A stretch of 64,000 bases of DNA. Source: Owenia fusiformis. Its lineage: Eukaryota > Annelida > Polychaeta > Sabellida > Oweniidae. A model generated the notes under the pieces. It had not been told where the DNA came from, made no database searches, and worked only from the letters and a program-made list of their open reading frames with translations. Made by a program: the position numbers and the translations under genes. The DNA lies in NCBI GenBank assembly GCA_903813345.2, contig CAIIXF020000010.1, forward strand, positions 25,878,425-25,942,424. Direction: 5' to 3'. Shown here in pieces: positions 11,691 through 22,700 of the stretch (the first letter of the stretch is position 1; each line of letters starts with the position of its first letter).

Positions 11691-12983
11691 ACGCGATTCT
11701 TCACTTTCATTGGCTGTTTGTTGCGATGTGACGTAATTTGAGATACGAACAACATCGGACACTGCCTTAAATTACCGAGGCACTCCATTATCTTTATGCT
11801 CTGAAAATTTGAAATAAATGTCCCGGGAAAATTTGAATTACAGCATCAATAATGGATATCATGCAACCATTCAAACCAAAACATAAAGAAGAGATTACAT
11901 GGTAAATATTGATCAATCAATGTCTGACAGATGGAAAAAATAAAGGTCAGTACGAGGGTCATATTTTTGGGAGGTCGGTAAATTGACCCCAGAATACCAA
12001 GGGAATAAAAGGTTTCCGAAGATTTTCTGTCCGATACTTGAGTAATTTATTGCCCATATAGCTTTATTTTCTAATCAAATAAGACCTTTTATAACAAGCT
12101 ATTTATGGCAATGAAGAACAACAAACAGTAAAAAACAAACTCACTTTTTTAAAACGATTTATTCCGGAAGTATCTGTTTCAGTCTATTGCGGATATCTTT
12201 CGCAAAATACCAGTTATCGGAAAAATGGAAGATCCTTACATGATCTATTTGATCTGATAATTAGAAAGAAGTATAGTTCAAACATTGTTTTGAAGATCAA
12301 AATTATTTGATAAAATGATCATCTCAATATGACATTAAGGTGAACATAGAATCTAAATCGATATCTGCATTTTACACCTTACCGGAAATAAGTCTACATA
12401 TTTTGAAAAAATCTTATGGGAGTCTTGATGACTTTCAACGTTAAAAATCCTGAATTCTGCAAGGCAGTGTGAGTTTGCTTTATCTTATATCACAAGAATA
12501 TATCTTATTTATCATAACTATGTATCTTTTATTGCTTTTGTAACATGCAACAATACATTTTATTCAACTTCATTCATCCACGTTTTATGAACTTTGAATG
12601 TATAATATTTTTGCTGAATGTGCACTTTAATATATTCCATGGGCTTTCGAGAGATCTTAAAGCCCATGATTCCATCACATCGTTACTGGAGACTGCCCAG
12701 TGAGTATTTGCTTGTGTACCCACATTTGTTTTCTCTCTATCGTCACCTAGTTGGGCCAGATAGAGGACCGACAAAATGTCTGTACGTAAGTGGCCCCTAC
12801 TTGGATTTTTTACGCACATGGTACCGAGTTAGAATCCCTCTTAGGAGGCACACCCTTTTTTCTGTGTCTAGATTCTGAGACTAACATAAATTTTATATTA
12901 GTCTCAGCTAGATTATACTTTTTGCTTCTTTTGTGGACCCAATTTTGAAATTCTTCTTTTTATTTCTTTTTATATCAGTCGTA
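11691..12983. other. Intergenic, no gene seen
   Basis: AT-rich; no supported exon. It contains a short perfect hairpin at 12638-12668 (CATGGGCTTT, 11-base loop, AAAGCCCATG). The frames around 12574-12878 show no family resemblance. Confidence 0.35.
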
Positions 12984-13175
12984 CAGGCCCGTAGCCAGGA
13001 TTTGCCAAGGGAAAATTTCCAGGGGGGGGGTTCACATTAGACAATTTTGGTCCATATATGGCTAAAATCACTTGAGAAGTGCTCAAAATGGTGAAAAACT
13101 GCATGATTTTGAAAGAATTTTTGGCCAGGAGTGGGGTTGCCCGAACCCTGCAAACACCCCCTGGCTACGGGCCTG
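12984..13175. mobile_element. GCCCGTAGCCAGG hairpin MITE, copy 1
   Basis: It starts CAGGCCCGTAGCCAGG and ends CCTGGCTACGGGCCTG, and the 192-bp interior is itself imperfectly palindromic with a G-run and a C-run. Two more copies lie at 20487-20692 and 30307-30511. The copy at 20.5 kb has an 8-bp flanking duplication, as expected for hAT-type elements. Confidence 0.82.
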
Positions 13176-13430
13176 GTCCAGCTCAATAAATATTTTGAGC
13201 CATTGACAATACTATACTACTATGATCTGGCTTACCCTCAAAGTCTGGCTGGCTTACTAATTCATGTTTTCCCGATGTTTTGCGATTTACCATGACAATA
13301 CACGGATACTAATATTAATCCATCCTGTTTACGAAACGAATTGTCTCTTATAAAACTGCACTAATCTGTGATAAGAAATAAAACCTGTTTCGAAAAATAT
13401 TGAGTGCAACATTGTTTGAGATTATTTTTG

Positions 13431-14605
13431 GCTCACACAGTGAGCCTATAGGATCGACCAGGCGTCCGTCCGTTGGTCCGTCCGTCCATCCGTCAACATT
13501 GGCTGCACAAATTAAAACTGCTATTCAGATTGAGTCATATCCACAGTCATTTTATGCATATCCATAATGCCTATTTGACCTATCATCGCCATTTCCCAAG
13601 TTCGCCCGGTTTCCGAGAAATTGCTGATTTGACGTCAAAAAGTCAAATTTTCTGTAAATACTTAGGACACTTTGTTGAAGTAGAACTTTCAAATAACTTG
13701 AAGTAGTTGCTGTATATGCAACTTATGTCCTCTGAAGATTTCAAAGCTCTTGGAATAACAGTTTTTGGTGTTTACTCTATTAAATTTGACAAAAAGTAGG
13801 ACTTCGTCATTTTCAGGAAACTTTCTCATATATAAAGTCAATGGCAGGTTTTGTGATTGACAAGTTTCTCAAAGTTTGCCTTATACTTGATCATTTCTTG
13901 CAATGAATTACATCATAACTAGATTTAAGCATTCCCTACATATTGCTCAATATATGTCTGCATCAAGTTTTTACCGTTTTTGAGATATTTGACGTCAAAA
14001 AACAGTAAAAATAAGTTATTTTTCAACTTGCTTCAATTTGACCAAAATTTTTTTTGAAAATCATCTACAAGTTACCAGGAGTTCAAATCTGACATTAGTT
14101 TTAGGATTTGACCTTTACTTGACCTTCAGTGACCTTTGAAAGGTCAAAAAAGTTGATTTTTCAAATTGATTTTTGGATATAAATTTTACAAGATCTCAGG
14201 AATCCAAATCTGACCTTACTTTTGACCCTTGACCTTTGGTTGACCTTCAGTGACCTTCGGAAGGTAAAAAAAGTTGATTTTTTAAATCGATTTTCTGGAT
14301 TCAAATTTAGGTATATTTGATCACAAAATACCTACTGAGGTCAATTAAAGTAAAATTTGCAAGATCAAAGGTCAAGGTCATCAAATTAAATCACCAACTT
14401 TGTTTTCGAAGTTTCTAAGTTTTGGTGACTACAAATCAATATTTTTTCATGAAAGTCAGGATATATATTCCTCTATAGTTTCTACACATATTAGCAATTG
14501 ACTGCCTGGTGTTAGTATATGACCCTAGATTTGAGATTTGACCTTTGGCTGACATTCAAATTGCCAAAAACGCCTACAGGGCCTCCTTAAGATTGCTTGC
14601 AATCT
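13431..14605. repeat. About 1.1-kb dispersed repeat, copy 1
   Basis: It begins GGCTCACACAGTGAGCCTAT and runs through CCAGGCGTCCGTCCGT, a GACGTCAAAAAGTCAAATTTT segment and many TGACCTTT/AGGTCA words. A close copy is at 17337-18310. Shorter relatives occur at 23333-23712 and 24010-24630. No protein is encoded; its function as a mobile element is unknown. Confidence 0.85.
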
Positions 14606-15177
14606 TAAATCTCTAGTTGTTTATAATAGAACATGTATCATGAAACAAACAAATGTATCCAGATCCGACTTTTAAGTTTGTCTTCATGTTTGTTTTATAA
14701 TTGCAAATAACACTTGAATAAAATAAACAAAACACATTTAGAAATAATGTATATCAGTAGATTTTATTCTTCATTTGTTCCATTAATTCATCCACGTTAC
14801 TCAGAAAAATTAGAGAGTTAAATTCGCGATGTTACATTCACACAAATAAAAGTGAAATCACTATGCTTGCAAATTTACCATGTTTTTCCGTTTTTAGCAC
14901 CCACAGACTTTTGGTTGGTTCTCTTTTAGATCCTATTAGGAGTGGCTTAAGTGTCGACATTTGGTTCTCTAGCGTTTCCTACTAGGAGGGGCTCTAAAGT
15001 GCCTACAATTATTTGTCGGTCCTCTAGTGTGGCCACACAGCGAAGTCTCCCCTACCGACAATTCTAGCCTTTACGTTTATATTTTGATGCTTCTCTGCCA
15101 TATTACTTTTGAAAAAATACAATAAATGCAATAAATATTTGTAATTGACATTATCATCATAAAATTAATGACCTAAT
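14606..15177. other. Intergenic, no gene seen
   Basis: AT-rich sequence. At about 14905-15065 it contains related words (CCTATTAGGAGTGGC, CCTACTAGGAGGGGC, TCGGTCCTCTAG) that also echo 12755-12855, so it probably holds a degraded repeat. No exon found. Confidence 0.3.
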
Positions 15178-15413
15178 GACTTTACAAAATACGTTTCCAT
15201 ACGTTGTATAAAAAATAATACAACTTGTTATCAATTCCTAACCCATTGTAATTGAGGAGAAAATGGGAAAATTTGGATATAAAGTGAAGTAACATCTCAT
15301 ATCATATCTTATAGACATATTGCTCCCCCCTCCGTCCCCTCCCACCCTCCGTCCCATTTTAATTATTTTCGATTATTTTTTATACAACGTATGGAAACAT
15401 ATTTTGTAAAGTC
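15178..15413. mobile_element. MITE with about 32-bp inverted ends
   Basis: GACTTTACAAAATACGTTTC continues into CATACGTTGTATAAAAAATA at the left, and the right end is its complement (TATTTTTTATACAACGTATG to TTTTGTAAAGTC). The interior has C-rich CCCTCCGTCCC words. Parts resemble the TTATACAAAAAATAATCGAA segments at 47105-47160 and 48000-48060, suggesting a shared family. Confidence 0.75.
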
Positions 15414-16040
15414 TGTTGAAGCCTGGGACTCAGTTTTGAAATGATTCATTCAACTCGCTGTTTGCTTGATTTTGTCCAAGCCATCTTGATTAAAAGATTA
15501 AGCTGGAACAAACTATTTAATATGTTTGCCTTGGAAGATCAAATACCAGGTATATGAACTTATTCAACATATTTTTACCCAAATTGATGGGTATCAATCA
15601 TATTTTTATGGCTATTGTTTGGTGTATTACTGATTGAATATTCTCCAGAAAGAGGCCAGTGCAGTCTGTTTTGACAGGTAAATGAAGCCCCCCCCCCCTT
15701 TCTTGTTCTAATATGAATAGTATTCATTGAATATATCAATATATGTATATCAATATCATTAAGGAGTCTCCCAGAACACAAATGGTATATCATATGTGCT
15801 TAGAGGTGGTCTTTCATAAAGCCTTGTAAATAACTGGTCAGTTTCCTCTTTAATGAAAAGTGGAAACAATGATTTTGTCACTTAAGTAGCTGTATGGGTT
15901 ATACAATCACTCACCTCTGACATAAAGGTTTTGAGTTCAATTAACAAATGTTCCAATTTTTTTGACCACCCTGTAAACTTGGCTGAAACTCCATGAATTA
16001 CAAATGGCCACAGCTTTGCTACATATCAACCTTCTAGGCC
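15414..16040. other. Intergenic, no gene seen
   Basis: No supported exon. It contains a C9 run near 15690. Confidence 0.3.
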
Positions 16041-16049
16041 ATCCTATTT

Positions 16050-16420
16050 GGTTGACCACTTATTACTGGCCAAGGCACTTGGAACAAAGTTCGGAGGGAT
16101 ATAGGGAATGCCTCCGTCCGTCTGTTTGTCTGGGCAATAACTCAAACTCCACTGGCCCGATTTCGTTCATAGTTTGTACACATATGCTCTATGGGGGTAG
16201 AAGTTCTGCTCGAAAGCAGATTTTCAAAATGGCCACTTATTTCAAAATGACAGCCATTTTAGTGCCGATTTTACAGTAATTAGGTACAATATGTGAAACT
16301 GTAATAGCAATATGTTTTAAATGTAAAACAATTATATCGGACATTAATAAAGCAAGAAATGTAGATATTAAAGAAGCACATAGAAGCCATCTTGAAAAAT
16401 GGCGGCCTTTACACGCTATT
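16050..16420 (+). repeat. Dispersed repeat related to 34955-35250
   Basis: GGCAATAACT, a TGGCCC..TTTGTAGTTT-type segment, GTTCTGCTCGAAAGC and AAAATGGCC/GCCATTTTAGTG words occur in the same order at 34955-35150. It leads directly into the 117-bp tandem array, which uses the same CTGTAACT..AAAGTAGT vocabulary. Confidence 0.6.
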
Positions 16421-17220
16421 TTGCTTTTTTTGCTGTAACTCAAAAAGTAGTAGAGCGATTTTTTTATATTTGGTATGGGAATACTTTAAGCATGGCACAC
16501 TGTCTAATGACACTTTTGGTAATATGGCCACCATTTTTACTTTTTTTACTATAACTCGAAAAGTAGCAGAGCAATTTTGTTCATATTTGGTAATTGAATA
16601 CTATAAGCATGGCACACTGTCTAATGACACTTTTGGTAATATGGCCACCATTTTTACGTTTTTTACTATAACTCAAAAAGTAGCAGAGCAATTTTGTTCA
16701 TATTTGGTAATTGAATACTATAAGCATGGCACACTGTCTAATGACACTTTTGGTAATATGGCCACCATTTTTACGATTTTTACTATAACTCGAAAAGTAG
16801 CAGAGCAATTTTGTTCATATTTGGTAATTGAATACTATAAGCATGGCACACTGTCTAATGACACTTTTGGTAATATGGCCACCATTTTTACGTTTTTTAC
16901 TATAACTCGAAAAGTAGCAGAGCAATTTTGTTCATATTTGGTAATTGCATACTATAAGCATGGCACACTGTCTTAACACTTTTAGTAATATGGCCACCAT
17001 TTTTACGTTTTTTACTATAACTCGAAAAGTAGCAGAGCAATTTTGTTCATATTTGGTAATTGAATACTATAAGCATGCCACACTGTCTAATGACACTTTG
17101 GGTAGTAGACGGTCATTTTTACGTTTTATAACTTGAAAAGTAGTTGAGTGATTTTGTTCATATTTGATATGTGAATACTATAACCATGGCACACTGTCTA
17201 ATGAAACTTTGGGGAGTAGG
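16420..17220 (+). repeat. 117-bp tandem repeat, about 6-7 units
   Basis: AATATGGCCACCATTTTTAC recurs at 16521, 16638, 16755 and 16872 (exactly 117 bp), then about 114 bp later at 16986, with diverged units on both sides. Because 117 is a multiple of three, a 194-codon open frame runs through it; this is a by-product of the period and not a gene. Confidence 0.93.
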
Positions 17221-17336
17221 CAGCCATTTTGAAAAATTTACATGTACGTGTGTACGAATTTGTTGAAATTTTATATGTGCCTTATTAGAAGCATATTACA
17301 CTTTCTGATGACAATCTGGCCAGTGAGCAACCATTT

Positions 17337-18310
17337 TTGGCTCAAGCAGTGAGCCTATGAGATCGACCAGGCGTCCGTCTGTTGGTCCGTCCGTCTGTTG
17401 GTCCGTCCGTCCGTCCGTCAACATTGGCCGCACAAATTAAAACTGCTATTCGGATTGAGTCATATCTACAGTCATTTTATGCATATCCATAATGCCTATT
17501 TGACCTAATATCGCCATTTCCCAAGTTTGCCCGGTTTCCGAGAAATTGCTGATTTTGACGTCAAAAAGTCAAATTTTCTGTAAAAACTAGACACTTTGTT
17601 GAAGTAGAACTTTCAAATAACTTGTAGTAGTTGCTGTATGTGCAACTTATGTTCTCTGAAGATTTCAAAGCTCTTGGAATTACAGTTTTTGGTGTTTACT
17701 CTATAAAATTTGACAAAAAGTAGGACTTTGTCATTTTCAGGAAACTTTCTCATGTATAAAGTCAATGGCAGGTTTTGTGATTGACAAGTTTCTCAAAGTT
17801 TGCCTTATACTTGATCATTTCTTGTAATGAATTACATCATAACTAGATTTAAGAATTCCCTACAAATTGCTCAATATATGTCAGCATCAAATTTTTACCG
17901 TTTTTGAGATATTTGACGTCAAAAAACAGTAAAAATAAGTTATTTTTCAACTTGCTTCAATTTGACCAATTTTTGGGGAAAATCATCTACAAGTTACCAG
18001 GAGTTCAAATCTGACATAAGTGTTAGAATTTGACCTTTACTTGACCTTCAGTGACCTTTGAAAGGTCAAAAAGTTGATTTTTCAAATTGATTTTTGGATG
18101 TAAATTTTGGTCAGCTTAATCACAAAAGACCTTACTGAGCTCTGAATAAGTAAAATTTTCAAGGTCAAAGGTTATCAAACTAGGTCACACAACTGTGCTA
18201 TCTAAGTTTCTCAAAGTTCGAGACTACAAATCCAAAACAATATTTTTGTTTGAAAGTCAGGATATACATTCCTCTGAAGGTTCCAAACTGTGTGAGCACA
18301 GGACCGTGGG
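17337..18310. repeat. About 1-kb dispersed repeat, copy 2
   Basis: Copy of 13431-14605, beginning GGCTCAAGCAGTGAGCCTAT and including CCAGGCGTCCGTC, TTTGACGTCAAAAA and TGACCTTTGAAAGGTCA. It is highly similar to copy 1 over roughly 650 bp, then has small deletions. Confidence 0.87.
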
Positions 18311-18326
18311 TCCTATTTTTGCTATA

Positions 18327-19301
18327 TACCGTATTATTTCTATCAAACGCACAGTGCGCTTAGCAAATTCCCGTGGGGGAGAGGTTTCAAGCAGCTAAAT
18401 CCCCGGGAATTCTAAAAAATTATGATGGTGGCGCTAATGGGTGAAAATTTACTTCTATACCTTAAATCGATCAAATATAGTAGATATATAAGGGTTATGT
18501 ACTGGGAGGTTTTGGATACAGGGTTTATCCCAAGGGAAATATGTGTATCTCACGAGGGACCGCAGGGACCGAGGGAGATACACATATGTCCCGCGGGATA
18601 AACACTGTATCCAAAACCGACCGTACATAACTGGTGTATCTCATACTTGAGTGGGTTTGGGGTAGATATAACCTTTACCACCTTTTTCAAATGACAAGAT
18701 AGGCCTATACTGTAAAAGCACAATTTATATTTAACATTTTCATAATATTCCTTCAGTTCAATACAATAGAATTGTAACATTTAAACTTTTTTTTAAATTT
18801 TTAAACTCTTTTAAACTTTTGAAAAAATTCCCGGGAGCGGGATGGATATATTATATCTGCCCGCATTTGGCCTAGAGCGGGACATATACAATATATCCTG
18901 CCCGCTCCTCAGATATGATATATATTCCCGGGTGATATCTACCCCAAACCCACTCAAGTATGAAATACGTGCATTTATTAGAGAGAATATGCTATATGTT
19001 ATGTTTTAACCTTGAATTGTGAGCTCCTAGACGACAAATTTAGTATATAAATACACTATTGTGTGTTATTTACACGAACACCTGAAGAAATTTCTTACGT
19101 TGCATGATGGGAAATCGTGACGTCATGAATCATGATGCATTATTTTAACGAACGGTGAAAATTCTCTATTATCACCCACAATGTTTTTTTTATTAGAGCT
19201 TCGTCAGATCTCAATATTATCTGGACAGGACTTTCTAACCTGGGACAAAAAGTCGGGAATACGTTTATTAGAGAGTGTGCGTTTAATAGAGATAATACGG
19301 T
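18327..19301. mobile_element. TACCGTATTAT-ended element containing a nested hairpin element
   Basis: The left end TACCGTATTATTTCTATC..AAACGCACA is matched by the inverted right end TTTAATAGAGATAATACGGTA at 19281-19301. Composite hairpin copy 3 lies inside it, so that element inserted into this one or was carried by it. No coding capacity was seen. Confidence 0.65.
18483..18968. mobile_element. Composite hairpin element, copy 3
   Basis: Palindrome from GGGTTATGTACTGGGAGG (18492) to CCGACCGTACATAAC (18631), then GTATCTCATACTTGAGTGGG whose inverted partner ends the element at 18940-18968. Between them are a T/A-rich tract (about 18780-18825) and a second hairpin with GGGAGCGGGATGGATAT and CCTGCCCGCTCC. 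The layout equals copies 1 and 2, but the inner inverted words differ. Confidence 0.8.
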
Positions 19302-19746
19302 ACTTTGTTTGTAAAAATGCCAGCCATGGCTGTTCCATGGGATTTGCTATGCTTTGGCATTTCTGTTGTCTAGTTATGTATGTGAATTGTCAATTCTGGG
19401 TATGTTGGTTGGCCCTCAGTCTTGGAACATTGGCATCTCCTGCTATGTATCACTTACATATCTGATGGTTTAGGGGTGTTTTTAACAGATTAATGTTGAA
19501 TTTTCTTGACCTCTTAATAAAAAGAATATTCACTATTTATGTGACAATACTTCTGTGCCGTTCAACCTCGTTTTGTTCCAAACATTAATTGGTAAATTTT
19601 TGCAATTAAAAATTGGTTGCCAAATGGGTCGCTACCCCCCCCCCCCCCGCCCCTCCTTGCTATGCCCATGTATAATAATGTAATATAATAGCCCTTACAT
19701 ATCTGATGGTTTAGAGGTGTTTTGATGTCATTTTCATTCGTTACAG
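19302..19746. other. Upstream flank or intron of the 19.8-29.9 kb gene
   Basis: No exon was identified. It contains a C-run at about 19636-19648 and ends in a good acceptor (TTCATTCGTTACAG, 19733-19746), so at least one more 5' exon probably lies upstream. Confidence 0.4.
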
Positions 19747-19792
19747 CTGGTGGTGAGAGACAGTGGTGGTGGTGAATTGGTGAGAGACCATA

Positions 19793-22700
19793 ATGTCTTT
19801 AAACAGAAGTCAGAGAACTCTAAACCTGCAAGGAGACTCGTCCAGTGAAGATGTTCAGATCATTGATCCCTCTGGACATGAGAAGACAAGTCAGCCATCC
19901 AAAGCCAATAGCAAATCCAGGTGTCATGAAAGCTGTAAAGTTACAAGAGATCATCAACATTTTGACACACATCAAATAGAAAAAAGTAAGCAAACAATGA
20001 CAAGAGATTTTATTATGAGGTGAGATAGCAGGGTACATCAAATAAAACCAAAGTAAACTGTTTTAATGACACACTGAATGATCAGGGTTTCTCATGAATC
20101 GGTCATCGTATCTGCTGACATCCAAAATGACGTAACTTTATGGAAGATATAAGACTTTATGGATCGAAGATATAAGACTTTATGGAAGATATAAGATTTT
20201 ATGGAACACTGTCTTGAATATTGATTTTGTAAAACATGTTTGGAGATTTTTCCAAAAACTAGACAAACATTTTCTTGAAAATGCTCAGGCAGGATCATAA
20301 TCCTTGGATAAATACAGTCTTGGAGGAAAACACATTGTTTTAAAAGTTTATTTTGTTACTTATACTGGTAGAAAGCACAAATGGTCCTTATGACCATCCT
20401 TGCTACAAGGGTATTTAACAAGTATATTTGAGCATAAATGAAGTCCTTTGAAGAAGGATGCTTATGACTGTCTAAAATCATTTAACCAGGCCTGTAGCCA
20501 GGGGGGGTTCGCAGGGTTCGGGCGAACCCCCCCCTGGCCAAAAATTCTTTCAAAATCATGCAGTTTTTGACCATTTTGAGCACTTCTCTAGTGATTTTAG
20601 CCTAATTTGGGCCAAAATTGTCAAATGTGAACCCCCCCCTGGAAATTTTTGAAAATTGAACCCCCCCTTGGCAAATCCTGGCTACGGGCCTGTTTAACCA
20701 TACATGTTTTCTTATAGCACACATATTTGCTTAATTTTACGCCTATCAAGTTTCAAATATAGATGCTGAACAAACTCATTTATTTCACTGATACCATGCA
20801 TTGAATCTACATTCTAAAACTAAACTAAACTAAACATTCCCTCTTGGATTTAAGAGGACATTTTAAGCATAAAGTGTATCAACAAAACAAAAACTGAATC
20901 TTACGTGATGCATTCATGTGTCACCTTGTAATTTGGTTTCAAAAAGATTGCTATACCAATGCCAAAGATGTCAGCCCCAAATAATCAAAATGTATCAACT
21001 GTATATCTATTAGTTCCAGAGTCACCAGCTACAATGGAGGTGCCAATGATCGTCATAACAACACGCGACAAGATGAGCCTGGTTAAACTGGAACAAGACC
21101 TGAGTAGCAGAGTCGGCATAGTGTACCAAGAGAAAGATATAAATAACCTCAAATTAACCCTGATTGTTAGAGCGCAACATTTCATCAAAGTGGTCAATTT
21201 GATTACATCAGGAAGCATTGTGTCGAGGAATAATGTTCACATTGAAATCAAAGATTATGTAATTAAACCAGATCATGAGTTGGCAACAGAGGTTGCAGCT
21301 TATAAGGACTTTGAAGCTAATATAAAGGCTTTTCTAGCACAGCTTAAGACTGTCTTGGATCAGGATCATCATTCAAAGGAGTCAACGTCCTTAAAACGTT
21401 TGCAGGACAACTGTTTTTTTACTCCACCTGCAAAGCGAAGGGCTGTTGTTGATACTATGACTGGTAAAAGGAAGTTTGAATCCAGTGATGACTATGAAAC
21501 TGATGCTGATGATGTAATCATGATTGAGTCACTCACAAAGGAGGACAAGATTGAGACAGTTGAAATAGGCTCTCCTTGTAGACCCTCCAATGCTACCCAA
21601 AGTCAAACACCAGCAGCAATTGACCCTGTGACATCATTAGGCGCAATTGCCATGTGTAATGATCAAGTAGGAAGTGACACAATGGACGAAAGTAGGCTGA
21701 TGCAAATGTCATATATAATAACATCACTGCAGTCCCCCTGCCCCATAGACCATGATTCTCTCTGTGAGTTCTCAGATTTCATCAAGAAATCATTGGAAGA
21801 GATTCTTGCTGGTTTCAATGATATGACCACAACTGAGTGTATTCACATGGAGCCACCTAAAAGGAAATGGTCTGTTGGCATACTTGTTGCACCCTGGGCA
21901 TTTCAGGTGAGTTGGAGTGTGAACATGAGTTCTCTTCTTTCTTTCTCTGTGTTACCTCTGGGTTACCTTAGTTAACCATAGCATTAGAGCAACTAGCATA
22001 CCCTGTTAACATTTGAAAGACATATGTCATCCTGTTGATGATCTGTTTGCACCCTTTGCACAACAGGGCATTGATTAGGGTGAGGAGATCATTGCATAGG
22101 TACGAGTCAAAAACTGTTTCTTTGTGCATTATAAGATTGTTCTGGAGGATTTGTTTGTTTTTGGCCACTTATCTGTGTTTTAATTTTAAAAGGAATAAAG
22201 ACTGAGAATGATTCTATACTTTATTGCAAAATATATGACCTATTTTTGAGCGATTGAGGTTTTTTGCATTCATAAAGTGGGTACATATGTATTTTCTATT
22301 TTCTATCTAATATATCTATTAGAATTATATTTAAATACTTATTTAGTTGAAAATCTCCAAATATGAAGCTAATTTTAAAAAATGGTGGCCAATATTCATT
22401 TCAAATTAGCGAATATCAAGTTTACATATAAATACATGAAAGCCAAAACAGATCCAGCTGATATTGAAGCCATTTTGAAAAATGACAGCAATAATTATAT
22501 TTATTATATGTTAAGCTTACGATTGTACGATTGGTGAAAACTGCGTCACATGTCATAAAAGATCAGGTGATATTCATCAGTGTCAGAAATTTTCAAAATA
22601 AAGGACCACAAGTTAAATGTAGAATGAATTTTGAGTTTCTTTACACATTTTGCTTATGTTTTACATAAAAAACATCAATACATTATGAAATGTTTTTTAC

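Noticed and set aside
12574-12878. Open frames of 81 and 86 codons on opposite strands
   Set aside because: No domain, no splice context, and one end lies in a short hairpin; treated as chance.
16392-16976. 194-codon open frame
   Set aside because: Produced by a 117-bp tandem repeat whose period is a multiple of three; no family resemblance.
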